Source: Xanthomonas albilineans
Lineage (GTDB): Bacteria > Pseudomonadota > Gammaproteobacteria > Xanthomonadales > Xanthomonadaceae
Reading direction: 5' to 3'
Assembly: GCF_002939705.1 (NCBI RefSeq)
Contig: NZ_MDCB01000005.1
Coordinates: forward strand, 173,120 to 237,119
Length of the DNA stretch: 64,000 nucleotides
Shown here: piece after piece, positions 28,514 to 41,053 of the stretch
How the letters are laid out: the number at the start of each line of letters is the position of its first letter
Numbering within the stretch: position 1 is the stretch's first letter
Notes under the pieces: generated by a model
Databases searched by the model: none
The model's input: the letters and a program-made list of their open reading frames with translations, nothing else
Told to the model about the DNA's origin: nothing
Program-made: the position numbers and the translations under genes

Positions 28514-29857
28514 ATGAAATTGGTGACGGCGTGGTTACGCATCCCGTTCTGGCAGCGCGTGTTGGCCGGTTTCGCGCTGGGCGCGCTGGCAGGCTGGGCG
28601 CTGGGTCCGGCTGCGCAGACATGGTGCAAGCCGCTGGGTGATCTTTACGTCACCTTGATCAAGATGATTGCGGTGCCATTGGTGTTCTTTGCGGTCATCA
28701 ATGCGATCGCGTCGTTGCATGGGCAGCAGTCGGTGGCCAAACTGGGGGGGCGCACCTTCCTGTGGTTCATCGTCACTGCGGCCCTGGCGGTAGGCGTTGG
28801 CCTGACCGTGGGCACGTTGCTGCAGCCTGGCGCCGGTCACCTCGGCTTGCGGGTGGACAGTGCTTGGGCGCCGCACGATGTGCCCAGCCCGATGCAGGTT
28901 CTACTGGATGTGGTGCCATCCAATCCGTTCTATGCGCTGACCGGCATCGGCACCCGCACCAATGCCGCCGGGGAAAGCGTGCTGGTGGCCGGGCGTGGCT
29001 CGATCCTGCCGGTCATCTTCTTCGCCGCATTGCTCGGTTTTGCGATGGTCAAGCTCGGTGCCCGCGTGGCCGAGGCGCGCAAGCTCTGTACGCAAATGAG
29101 CGACATCATGATCCAGGTCACGCGTCTCGTGCTGGAGATGACCCCGCTGGGCACCTTCGGGTTGATCGCTGGGCTGGTCGGCGGCTACGGTTTCCAGAAA
29201 CTGCTGCCGTTTGGCCATTTCGTGTTGGCGCTGTATCTGGCCTGCGCACTCCACATCGTGGTGGTGTATAGCTGTCTGCTGTTGGCGCATGGGCTCAACC
29301 CGTGGAAGTTCTTCCGCGGCGCTGCGCCCGGGATGCAGGTGGCCTTCGTCAGCTCCTCCAGCTTTGCCGCCATGCCGGTGGCGTTGCGTTCGATCACCCA
29401 CAATCTGGGCGTCAACAAGGACTATGCCGCGTTCGCGGTGCCGCTGGGTGCAAGCATCAAGATGGATGGCTGCGGTGCGATTTTCCCGGCGCTGTGCGCG
29501 GTGTTCATCGCCCAGTACACGGGGGTGCCGCTGACTGCCAACCAGTATTTCGTGGTGCTGATTGCCTCCGTGCTGGGTAGCTTCGGCACCGCCGGCGTGC
29601 CTGGTACCGCGGTGGTGATGGCTACCGTCGTCCTGAGCGCAGCCAACCTGCCGCTGGAGGTGATCGGTTATCTGTACGCAATCGACCGTGTGCTGGACAT
29701 GATGCGGACCATGACCAACGTGACCGGGCAGATGTTGGTGCCGGTGCTGGTCGCCAAGGAGACCGGACTGCTCGATCGTCAAGTGTACGAAGCCGCTTCC
29801 AGCAACGTCGGTTTGGAGTCGCCGCCGGTCGATCACCCCGATGGCGCAGCGCGGTGA
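28514..29857 (+). CDS. Dicarboxylate/amino acid:cation symporter (DAACS family)
   Basis: A 447-residue membrane protein. It has the family opening RVLAGFALGALAGWALG, then IKMIAVPLVFFAVINAI, the serine-rich re-entrant loop as SSSSFAAMPVALRS, and MDGCGAIFPALCAVFIAQ and LGSFGTAGVPGTAVVMATVV in the transport core. Homologues import C4-dicarboxylates or glutamate/aspartate with H+ or Na+. The SSSSFAAMP loop differs from the usual SSSAATLP, and the substrate cannot be decided. The end overlaps the methyltransferase start by 17 bp. Confidence 0.88.
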   Translation: MKLVTAWLRIPFWQRVLAGFALGALAGWALGPAAQTWCKPLGDLYVTLIKMIAVPLVFFAVINAIASLHGQQSVAKLGGRTFLWFIVTAALAVGVGLTVGTLLQPGAGHLGLRVDSAWAPHDVPSPMQVLLDVVPSNPFYALTGIGTRTNAAGESVLVAGRGSILPVIFFAALLGFAMVKLGARVAEARKLCTQMSDIMIQVTRLVLEMTPLGTFGLIAGLVGGYGFQKLLPFGHFVLALYLACALHIVVVYSCLLLAHGLNPWKFFRGAAPGMQVAFVSSSSFAAMPVALRSITHNLGVNKDYAAFAVPLGASIKMDGCGAIFPALCAVFIAQYTGVPLTANQYFVVLIASVLGSFGTAGVPGTAVVMATVVLSAANLPLEVIGYLYAIDRVLDMMRTMTNVTGQMLVPVLVAKETGLLDRQVYEAASSNVGLESPPVDHPDGAAR

Positions 29858-30677
29858 ATGTCAGCTGCGCGCGCAGTTGCAGCGCTTGCCTGGCCTGGCG
29901 TTGTGCGACGGTGTGCTGGTGCAGCAGACACAGGTGGAAGATCCGTTCGAGCAGCGCTATCTAGCGGTACGGCATCGCGAAGGCCCTCTCTACAGTGACG
30001 AGCAAGTGCGTGCCTTGCCGTATCCCGACGGTGCCCAGGGCGGCAGCCACGAATGGCGGGTGCGTGCCGAGTCGTCCCGGCGGTTGCTGCGCCATTTGCG
30101 CGCACGGGGTGGCGACGGGCCATTGCTGGAGGTGGGCTGCGGTAACGGTTGGTTGTCGCGACGCTTGGCCGTGGGGCTGCGGCGTGAAGTTTGCGGCGTC
30201 GACGTCAATCGCGTCGAACTCGCGCAGGCTGCGCGCGTGTTCGCCGCCGAGCCACGGCTGAGCTTCGTCGCCGGCGACATCCACAGCCTGCCACTGCCGC
30301 GACAACATTTCGATGTGGCAGTGTTGCCAGCCTGCCTCCAGTACTTCGCCGATCCGCGTGCATTGATCGCGCGCGTGCTGAGCCTGCTCCATGCCGATGG
30401 CGAATTGCATATCATCGACAGCCCGCTTTATGCCGACATCGCCCGAGCCCAGGCCAGTGCTGTGCGTAGCCTGCACTATTTCACCGACCTTGGCTGTGCG
30501 GAATTGGCGCAGCAGTACCACCAGCATCCCTACGCCGCGCTAGACGGGATCGTGATGCGGATGTTGTTCGACCCGCGTCGCCTAAGTGCTCGCTGCCTGC
30601 GTGCGCTGCGCTGGCGTCAGCCGCATTTCCCGTGGTTGTGTATCCGCACGCGCGACAACTTGGCCTTGTTGGCGTAG
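29841..30677 (+). CDS. Class I SAM-dependent methyltransferase, unknown substrate
   Basis: A 278-residue protein with a SAM motif I LLEVGCGNGWLSRRLA (GCGNG at 99-103), an acidic motif II CGVDVN and LSFVAGDIHSLPLPRQHFD (motif III/IV region). It has a long N-terminal extension (about 95 residues) and a C-terminal tail rich in Arg and aromatics. The closest style is the Methyltransf_11 group, but no substrate motif was recognised. The 17-bp overlap with the symporter gene implies coupled translation. Confidence 0.78.
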   Translation: MAQRGECQLRAQLQRLPGLALCDGVLVQQTQVEDPFEQRYLAVRHREGPLYSDEQVRALPYPDGAQGGSHEWRVRAESSRRLLRHLRARGGDGPLLEVGCGNGWLSRRLAVGLRREVCGVDVNRVELAQAARVFAAEPRLSFVAGDIHSLPLPRQHFDVAVLPACLQYFADPRALIARVLSLLHADGELHIIDSPLYADIARAQASAVRSLHYFTDLGCAELAQQYHQHPYAALDGIVMRMLFDPRRLSARCLRALRWRQPHFPWLCIRTRDNLALLA

Positions 30678-30790
30678 CTGTCCATCGTGGTGGCCGCTGC
30701 GTTGTTGTCGGCCTGCCGTTGCGGCGCAGTTATGTATTGCCGCATCGGCGCATGGCAGACTGCGGTTTGATTTTTGTGTATGGAGGTCCG

Positions 30791-31270
30791 ATGAGCGGCA
30801 CGCAACGCGAGCTGACCTTCCGCTTTTTGGCCGAGCCGATCGACGTCAACTACGGTGGCAAGGTTCATGGCGGGGTGGTGATGAAGTGGATCGACCAGGT
30901 CGGCTATGCCGCTGCGGTGGGCTGGAGTGGTCACTACAGCGTGACGGTGGCGGTAGGCGGTATCCGTTTCGTGTCGCCGATCCGGATCAGCGACATGGTC
31001 ATGGTGAGTGCCAAGCTGGTCCACACCGGCACCACCAGCATGCATTTCGCGATCGAAGTACGCGCCCGCGATCCGATGGGCGGGGAGGCGCGGTTGTGTA
31101 CCCATTGCATTATCGTGTTCGTGGCTCTGGACGGCGTAGAAGGAAAGCCGATCCCGGTGCCATCGTGGCATCCAGACACGCCGGAAGATCGTCGTTTGGC
31201 CGAGTACGCCCAAAAGGTGATGGAGCTGAGCAAAGGCATCGAGGACACCATTGCCCATTACCATGGCTGA
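30791..31270 (+). CDS. Acyl-CoA thioesterase (hotdog fold, YciA-like)
   Basis: A 159-residue protein starting 4 bp after TGGAGGTCCG. It has the hotdog signature NYGGKVHGGVVMKWIDQVGY and the later FVSPIRISDMVMVSAKLVHT strand. Proteins of this type hydrolyse acyl-CoAs. Overall length and the N-terminal ELTFRFLAEP segment match the YciA/BACH-type single-hotdog enzymes. It stands alone, with a terminator-containing gap downstream. Confidence 0.85.
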   Translation: MSGTQRELTFRFLAEPIDVNYGGKVHGGVVMKWIDQVGYAAAVGWSGHYSVTVAVGGIRFVSPIRISDMVMVSAKLVHTGTTSMHFAIEVRARDPMGGEARLCTHCIIVFVALDGVEGKPIPVPSWHPDTPEDRRLAEYAQKVMELSKGIEDTIAHYHG

Positions 31271-31353
31271 TGTTCTGGCGTATTGCAGTTTCATCAACTC
31301 AGGCGCGCCAGTTCGACGGCGTCTCACCGCCTTGCGTCGGACCGGGGCACTAA

Positions 31354-31501
31354 GAGTAACTAACAAAACGATTGCGTCGCCGCCGGTCGCCGGACGGGTG
31401 CGTGCAGTGCTCGGAATCCTCATGTCCCCCCTTGTACACGGCGGTTCCTGCGCGCTGTCCGTGCCCAACCGGCAGCGCTCGCGACGTTTTGTTAGCCACT
31501 C
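31354..31501. mobile_element. 148-bp MITE-like element
   Basis: The ends are 17-bp imperfect inverted repeats, GAGTAACTAACAAAACG (31354-31370) and, on the other strand, GAGTGGCTAACAAAACG (31485-31501), identical at 15 of 17 positions. Each end is flanked by TAA (31351-31353 and 31502-31504), consistent with the 3-bp TNA target duplications made by some IS5-family transposases. The interior has no ORF of note. It fills most of the gap after the thioesterase gene. Confidence 0.65.
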
Positions 31502-31555
31502 TAAGTCTGCCTCTGTGCAGGGCAGGCTCCTGATGGTCGTGGCGCTGCAATAACG

Positions 31556-31585
31556 AAAAAGGCCGCTGTATCCAGCGGCCTTGTG
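31556..31585. terminator. Hairpin terminator between convergent genes
   Basis: AAGGCCGCTG at 31559-31568 pairs perfectly with CAGCGGCCTT at 31573-31582 around a TATC loop. AAAAA precedes it, which gives a T run on the minus strand. It therefore best terminates the minus-strand C40 peptidase gene at 31605 and may also serve the plus strand. Confidence 0.7.
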
Positions 31586-31604
31586 TCTGCCAGATGGGGC
31601 GCGC

Positions 31605-32456
31605 TTACATCGCCACGCGCCGCGCCTGCAGGAATTTCGCGCTCCAGTACCCGGAGGTGAGGGTATCCACGCGCACATCCTTGCCACGGCTCGGGGCATG
31701 CAGGAAGCGGCCTTCGCCGACATACAGGCCGACATGGTCGACGCGGCCCTTGTGGCCGAAAAACACTAAATCGCCCGGTGCCAGTGCGTCGCGGTCCTTG
31801 ATCAATTCGGCATTGGCCTCGTGAGCCATCTCACGCGACACGCGGGGCAGTTCGATGCCCAGTGCGGTACGGAATACGTAACCGATCAGACCACTGCAGT
31901 CGAAGCCTTCGGTATCCTCGCCGCCCCAGCGGTACGGCGTACCCAGCAGCGCCATGGCGCGCTTGAGGACCGATTGAACCTTGTCGCCGCCCGGGACTAC
32001 GCCTTCGTGCAGGGTCGGTTGAGAGATATCGTAGTTGGCTAGCAAGCGGCTGATGTCGCCAGCGAACATTGCCGAGCGATCCATGAGCGGGATAGTGTCG
32101 TTGCCGGCCAAGTGGGGCAGTAGGGCGGCCAGAGTGGCGGTGGCGGCGATGTCTGCCTTGCTGCGTGCTGGAGGTGCTGCCTGCGGTGCAACCGTCGGTG
32201 TTGGCTTGGCGGAGGGGGACGTAGTGGTGAGCGTATGTACGTTCCCCGCAACAGGGACAGCCGTGGCGACAGTGGAGGGGGTTATTGGATTGGGTGCGAA
32301 GGGCGCGATCGCTTCCCGGACGACGGTGTCGGCGGATGGGGGCTGCGCCAGGGCTGGGAGAGCCGTGAGACAGAGCGAGGCGGTGCAGAAAAGGCGGAAC
32401 GCGGTCCGATGGGGAACAGCAGTCTTGCCTGTGCAGGTCTGGGCTTCAGTCGTCAC
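31605..32456 (-). CDS. NlpC/P60 (C40) cell-wall peptidase, secreted
   Basis: A 283-residue protein. A signal peptide (hydrophobic FRLFCTASLCLTALPALAQ) is followed by a Pro/Thr/Ala-rich linker, then a C-terminal NlpC/P60 domain. The catalytic Cys is in EGFDCSGLIGYVF, the His in GRVDHVGLYVGEG, and the third residue lies in RFLHAPSRGKDVRV. C40 enzymes cleave the D-gamma-glutamyl-diaminopimelate bond of peptidoglycan stems. A second C40 gene follows upstream on the same strand (32573). Confidence 0.9.
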   Translation of the reverse strand: MTTEAQTCTGKTAVPHRTAFRLFCTASLCLTALPALAQPPSADTVVREAIAPFAPNPITPSTVATAVPVAGNVHTLTTTSPSAKPTPTVAPQAAPPARSKADIAATATLAALLPHLAGNDTIPLMDRSAMFAGDISRLLANYDISQPTLHEGVVPGGDKVQSVLKRAMALLGTPYRWGGEDTEGFDCSGLIGYVFRTALGIELPRVSREMAHEANAELIKDRDALAPGDLVFFGHKGRVDHVGLYVGEGRFLHAPSRGKDVRVDTLTSGYWSAKFLQARRVAM

Positions 32457-32572
32457 GCTTGGATCACGAAATCAAAAGTTGGACGATCATCCCCCGGATG
32501 AGGCAAGAAGAGGTTTAAATAAAGTTAAATTTTTGTAATTGTGAATGCAATTTAAGTAACGAATATCACATT

Positions 32573-33115
32573 TCAGTGCAAAACCCGTTTAGCACCAGTG
32601 TAATGATCGCGCCAGTAGGTTCCGTCGAGTGAGTCCAAACGCACTGTTCCACCAGTGTTAGGGGCATGCACGAAGCGGCCCTCGCCGACGTAGATGCCGA
32701 CGTGGCTCACGCTACCTGCGCTGCCGAAGAACACCAGGTCGCCGGTACTCAGGCGTTGCGGATCGATCTTTGGCCCCTGCACGGCGGCGAGCTCGCGCGA
32801 GGTCCGCGGCAGCCGCAGGTCGAGCATGTCGCGGTAGACGTAGGCAACCAGTCCGCTGCAGTCGAAGCCGGATTCGGGGGTGTTCCCGCCGTAGCGGTAG
32901 GGCGTGCCGACCAGGCCCAGGGCGCGGATCAGTACCGCGTTGGCGGCGTCCGGGTTGGCCGGGGCGATCTGCGGCCAGTCGCGCACCGCCACCCGCGCCG
33001 GCCGCGTCGGACGAGCCGTGTGGTGTCCGCAGGCAGCCAGCGCTGCCGCGCAAAGCAGCACAGCGCATCTGAGAAGCACGCCGCGTGCATGCGCGGAAAC
33101 TGGCGTGTTGTGCAT
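32573..33115 (-). CDS. NlpC/P60 (C40) lipoprotein
   Basis: A 180-residue protein with a lipobox (LCAAALAAC) giving a lipid-anchored form, then a compact NlpC/P60 domain. The catalytic Cys is in SGFDCSGLVAYVYRD, the His in GSVSHVGIYVGEGRF, and then FVHAPNTGG. It resembles Spr/MepS-type endopeptidases in size and layout. The tandem arrangement with the 31605 gene suggests duplication, though each would have its own promoter (116-bp gap). Confidence 0.9.
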   Translation of the reverse strand: MHNTPVSAHARGVLLRCAVLLCAAALAACGHHTARPTRPARVAVRDWPQIAPANPDAANAVLIRALGLVGTPYRYGGNTPESGFDCSGLVAYVYRDMLDLRLPRTSRELAAVQGPKIDPQRLSTGDLVFFGSAGSVSHVGIYVGEGRFVHAPNTGGTVRLDSLDGTYWRDHYTGAKRVLH

Positions 33116-33142
33116 GGAGCCGGGATAATGCGCGACCTCTAG

Positions 33143-33165
33143 AGGGCCACCATCATGGCGGCCCT
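33143..33165. repeat. Short hairpin between divergent genes
   Basis: AGGGCCACCAT and ATGGCGGCCCT form an inverted repeat with one mismatch around a single C at 33154. It lies between the divergent C40 lipoprotein and slyD genes. It may be an operator or just a stable hairpin in the slyD leader. Confidence 0.35.
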
Positions 33166-33224
33166 CCCGGCGGCCGACAAGTCGCCCATTCCATCTGCCC
33201 CGGCAGACCTAGCGCAGAGTGCAC

Positions 33225-33710
33225 ATGAAGATCGAAAAAGACCGCGTCGTCCGTTTCCACTACACCGTTTCGGAAGTCGGTCAGGCGCCGATCGAGAGTT
33301 CTAGGGATCGCGATCCCCTGGTGATCCTAGTCGGGCACGGCAATATCATCCCAGGTTTGGAGAGCGCGATGCTGGACAAGGTGGCCGGGGACAGTTTCGC
33401 TGTGGACGTGGCGGCCAAGGACGCATACGGCGACCGCCGCGAGGGCTTGACTCAGCGCGTGCCGAAGAAGCATTTCGGCGCGACTAAGTTGCAGCCGGGC
33501 AGCCAGGTGATCCTGCAGACCAACTTCGGCCCACGCGCGGTGACCGTACAGAAGGTCGGCATGAGCGTGGTCGACGTCGACCTCAACCACCCGATGGCGG
33601 GCAAGGATCTGCACTTCGATGTGGAAATCCTGGAGGTGCGCGAGGCCAGTGCGCAAGAGCTCGAACACGGCCACGTGCATGACGAAGCCGAGGGCGACCA
33701 CCAACATTGA
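33225..33710 (+). CDS. slyD: SlyD-type FKBP peptidyl-prolyl isomerase
   Basis: A 161-residue protein. It starts MKIEKDRVVRFHYTVSEVG and has PLVILVGHGNIIPGLESAM (FKBP flap), then the inserted IF chaperone domain (EGLTQRVPKKHFG to LNHPMAGKDLHFDVEIL). The LNHPLAGK-type motif is diagnostic of SlyD. The tail holds several His (EHGHVHDEAEGDHQH) but is much shorter than in E. coli SlyD, so metal binding is probably weaker. The upstream in-frame GTG at 33219 is a less likely start. Confidence 0.92.
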   Translation: MKIEKDRVVRFHYTVSEVGQAPIESSRDRDPLVILVGHGNIIPGLESAMLDKVAGDSFAVDVAAKDAYGDRREGLTQRVPKKHFGATKLQPGSQVILQTNFGPRAVTVQKVGMSVVDVDLNHPMAGKDLHFDVEILEVREASAQELEHGHVHDEAEGDHQH

Positions 33711-33837
33711 TCCCTGATCGCCACGGCGCCGGATGATCCGGTGCCGTGGGCCGCCGCCGCAGTGCGATGGGGTCGCCGCTGCGTCAGTATGGCCGTGGGC
33801 ATGCCGCGGTGATGGATAATGGCCACCCTCCCGTCTG

Positions 33838-35091
33838 GTGTTCGCCTTGGCCGCCCCTGCCGCTTCCGTGTTGCAGCCCATCGCGCCCGCCGAGCGCATC
33901 GTCGCCTTGGACGTGCTGCGTGGCTTTGCCCTGCTGGGCATCTTGTTGATGAACATCGAGGGCTTCGTTGGCCCGCTGGATGCCGCAATGACCGGGTTGG
34001 ACCCGGCACTGCGCGGTGCCGATCGCATTGCCGACGCACTGGTGTACGTGTTGGTGCAAGGCAAGTTCTACACCTTGTTCTCGTTGTTGTTCGGCATGGG
34101 GTTTGCGGTCATGGCGCAACGCGCCGAGACCGCGCGGCGTCCCTTCACTGGGTTTTTTCTGCGTCGTAGCGCTGCATTGCTGTTGATCGGTCTGCTGCAT
34201 GCGCTCTTGCTGTGGTCCGGCGACATCCTGGTCAGCTATGCGTTGCTGGCCATGATGCTGCTGGCGTTCCGGGAGGCGCCCACGTCCTGGTTGCCGTGGA
34301 TGGCGGTGGTGGTCTATCTGTTTACGCCGTTGCTGTTGTTGCTGGTCGGTGCGATGGCGTCGGCGGCGCAGGCCGACCCGCATGGCGCAGCCCATTGGCG
34401 GCACGACATGGCCGAACGTGCGCAACGCAGCGCGATGGCCCTGGCGCAGCAGCGCGAGGCGTTTGGTCATGGCAGCTATGCTCAGGCCACCGCCCAGCGC
34501 GGACGTGATTTGCTCGACGTATTGAGCACGCTGTTGTTCGATGCCTCGCCCATCTTCGGCATGTTCCTGCTCGGCGCCTGGTGCGTGCGCAGCGGTTTGG
34601 CCGCGCAGCCGCAGCGGTTTCCGCGATTGCTGGCGGTACTGCGCTGGGGCGTGCTGCCGCTGGGGTTGGTGCTGATGCTGTGGAGTTTCCGACTGGAACC
34701 CTGGATGGATCGGGCGCGGTTGGACCTGCGTTTGACCGGGGCGTTCGCTCTGGCCAACGTCGCCAGTGGGCTCATGGCGCTGGGGTATACGGCCTGGCTG
34801 TTGCGCGCGGTGCCGGCGCTGCAGTGGCTGGCGCCGGCCGGGCGGATGGCGTTGAGCAACTACCTGTTGCAGTCGCTGGTATGCACCACGCTCTTCTATG
34901 GCTATGGGCTAGGCTATTTCGAGCGTCTGCCGCGTGCCTGGCAGATCCCGTTCGCGTGCGTGCTGTTCGCGCTGCAGGTAGCGTGGTCGCACGTGTGGCT
35001 GCGTTGGTTTCGCTTTGGCCCGGTGGAATGGCTGTGGCGCTCGGCCACGTATTTGCACTGGCAGCCGCTGCGTCGAGCCGATACGACATAG
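33838..35091 (+). CDS. DUF418 membrane protein
   Basis: About 417 residues from a GTG start. The N-terminal ERIVALDVLRGFALLGILLM, the FSLLFGMGFAVMAQR segment and C-terminal LAPAGRMALSNYLLQSLVCT are characteristic of DUF418 proteins (YeiB family), multi-pass inner-membrane proteins proposed to act in transport or acyl transfer. There are about ten hydrophobic segments. No biochemical role is established. The start could lie a few codons downstream. Confidence 0.85.
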   Translation: MFALAAPAASVLQPIAPAERIVALDVLRGFALLGILLMNIEGFVGPLDAAMTGLDPALRGADRIADALVYVLVQGKFYTLFSLLFGMGFAVMAQRAETARRPFTGFFLRRSAALLLIGLLHALLLWSGDILVSYALLAMMLLAFREAPTSWLPWMAVVVYLFTPLLLLLVGAMASAAQADPHGAAHWRHDMAERAQRSAMALAQQREAFGHGSYAQATAQRGRDLLDVLSTLLFDASPIFGMFLLGAWCVRSGLAAQPQRFPRLLAVLRWGVLPLGLVLMLWSFRLEPWMDRARLDLRLTGAFALANVASGLMALGYTAWLLRAVPALQWLAPAGRMALSNYLLQSLVCTTLFYGYGLGYFERLPRAWQIPFACVLFALQVAWSHVWLRWFRFGPVEWLWRSATYLHWQPLRRADTT

Positions 35092-35175
35092 CACGGTGTC
35101 GTAGAATGGTCGCATGCCTTCGCGATGTTCGCGCCGCTGCACTCCTTGCCAAACGCCCCTGCTGGAACGGCGGGC

Positions 35176-35532
35176 ATGAGCCCGCGCCGCCCGCCGTTGG
35201 TCGTGGCCGATCCATATGCACGGATCCTGGCGGCGATCCGCGCGATCCCGTCCGGCCAGGTGCGTGGCTACGGCGAGGTCGCGATGCTGGCTGGGCTGCC
35301 GGGACGGGCGCGGCTGGTCGCGCGCTTGCTCGGCGGGCATGCCGAGGCGACATTGCCGTGGCATCGGGTGCTGCGTAGCGACGGCCGCATCGCCTTCCCT
35401 GAGGGTTCGCGGGGATATCGCGAGCAATGCCAGCGCCTGCGTGCGGAGGGGGTGGTGGTGCAGGGCGGGCGAGTACAGCGCACCACCACGCAGGCGCTGG
35501 ACCTCGACGCGGCGTTATGGGGCCCGCAATAG
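35176..35532 (+). CDS. Alkyltransferase-like (ATL) DNA-binding protein
   Basis: About 118 residues of the MGMT/Ogt C-terminal DNA-binding fold (YARILAAIRAIPSGQVRGYG, then EVAMLAGLPGRARLVARLLG). The methyl-acceptor motif PCHRV is replaced by PWHRV at residues 61-65, so it cannot repair O6-alkylguanine directly. It matches the ATL class, which binds alkylated bases and flags them for nucleotide excision repair. An upstream in-frame ATG at 35125 is possible, but the residues before MSPRR look non-conserved. Confidence 0.88.
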   Translation: MSPRRPPLVVADPYARILAAIRAIPSGQVRGYGEVAMLAGLPGRARLVARLLGGHAEATLPWHRVLRSDGRIAFPEGSRGYREQCQRLRAEGVVVQGGRVQRTTTQALDLDAALWGPQ

Positions 35533-35572
35533 CAAGCGGCTATGATGGGGGCACTTGCTACGGACATGATCC

Positions 35573-36229
35573 ATGTTTCCCAGACTTCCTCCCGTCACCC
35601 AAGCACTTCTGATCGGTAATGTTGTGGTGTTCCTGTTGCAGATATCGCTTGGCACCGCGACCTTCGCTCCCTTCATGCTGTGGCCGATCGGGTCGTTCGA
35701 TCCCTTTTCGTCGGGGCAGAACTTCCAGATCTGGCAGTTGCTGACCTATGCCTTCCTGCATGGGGGCTTCTCGCACCTGCTGTTCAATATGTTGGCCCTG
35801 TACATGTTCGGTGGCCCGCTGGAGCAGACCTGGGGCAATAAACGCTTCTTGACGTATTACCTGGTCTGCGTCGCCGGTGCCGGTCTGTGCCAGTTGCTGG
35901 TTGGCTGGTGGATGCTGCGCAATGGCAGTGCGCCGTATCCCACGCTGGGCGCGTCCGGTGGCATCTTTGGCCTGTTGTTGGCCTTCGGCATGCTGTTCCC
36001 CAATCAGCGGGTGATGCTGCTGTTTCCGCCGATCCCGATGACGGCACGCACTTTCGTGATCGTGTTCGGCGCGCTCGAACTGGTCATGGGCTTCGCCGGC
36101 TGGGAGCCGGGCGTGGCGCATTTCGCGCATCTGGGCGGCATGTTGTTCGGTTGGTTGATGATTCGCTACTGGCGCGGGCAGCCACCATTCGGCAAGGGCA
36201 AACCGCCGCGTCCGCGAATCGTGCGCTGA
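35573..36229 (+). CDS. Rhomboid-family intramembrane serine protease
   Basis: A 218-residue, six-TM protein. The catalytic Ser is in GASGGIFG (S128) and the His in AHLGGMLFG (H186); HGGFSHLLFNMLAL at 63-76 is the conserved oxyanion/TM2 segment. It cleaves transmembrane substrates within the membrane. There is no extra cytoplasmic domain, unlike GlpG. It converges with the TonB receptor gene at 36382. Confidence 0.92.
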   Translation: MFPRLPPVTQALLIGNVVVFLLQISLGTATFAPFMLWPIGSFDPFSSGQNFQIWQLLTYAFLHGGFSHLLFNMLALYMFGGPLEQTWGNKRFLTYYLVCVAGAGLCQLLVGWWMLRNGSAPYPTLGASGGIFGLLLAFGMLFPNQRVMLLFPPIPMTARTFVIVFGALELVMGFAGWEPGVAHFAHLGGMLFGWLMIRYWRGQPPFGKGKPPRPRIVR

Positions 36230-36334
36230 GCCGGGTAGTACTGTAGCCGCGGCGATCGTCCGCCAGCGTCGGCGGCCCAGACGGGATCGCCGACGCATTG
36301 AGGCGTTTGGGATCTTGCGACGCTGTCGCCGATG

Positions 36335-36370
36335 CGCCCTTGGCCACCCGGCGATGGGTGGCCAAGGGCG
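36335..36370. terminator. Long hairpin between convergent genes
   Basis: A 15-bp perfect inverted repeat, CGCCCTTGGCCACCC (36335-36349) and GGGTGGCCAAGGGCG (36356-36370), has a 6-nt loop. No T tract follows on either strand, so it is an atypical terminator, but its place between two gene ends supports a bidirectional stop. Confidence 0.6.
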
Positions 36371-36381
36371 TAGTTGCCGGC

Positions 36382-38778
<2,397 letters not shown>

Positions 38779-39036
38779 CGGTTTGAGGCTCCAATTGGCT
38801 GTGGGATGGCGGGGCTGGGGGATTCCCGTGAAGGTGGGTAGCATGCTGCGCTGCAGTCACAGCCACGTCATTGAAATCTTTTTTTAACGCGCGTGTGTAT
38901 ACAAATTGCGCCGCTCGGTCGGATGGAGGCCGGGGTGCCGCCCGTGTTGGCTGTCGAGGGGGGCGAGTCCACCGCGTTGGTGGGCCATCGCGAGCGAAGC
39001 GGATACACTGCCGCCTCGCTAGCCGAGTGCCCTGCC

Positions 39037-40896
<1,860 letters not shown>

Positions 40897-41053
40897 GCCG
40901 CTGCGCGCAGGTGTGCTCGCCAGCGCTGCCCGCACACATGCCGGTTCATCCACGCGGACCGACTTGCCTTGAGAGGGCATACAGTTGCTCGCGATGAGCG
41001 GTGGCAGCACGGCCTGGATGCCGGCATCGCAGCGCGGTAAAGGCGCGTCGTGC

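Noticed and set aside
26845..28629. A 594-codon minus-strand frame across tilS
   Set aside because: Its protein is a low-complexity Arg/Ala/Pro string typical of an out-of-frame reading; tilS in another frame has all family motifs.
31354..31501. Integron attC site
   Set aside because: The ends pair like an attC, but they do not fit the RYYYAAC/GTTRRRY core sites, and the TAA duplications fit a transposon better. No cassette gene or integrase is present.
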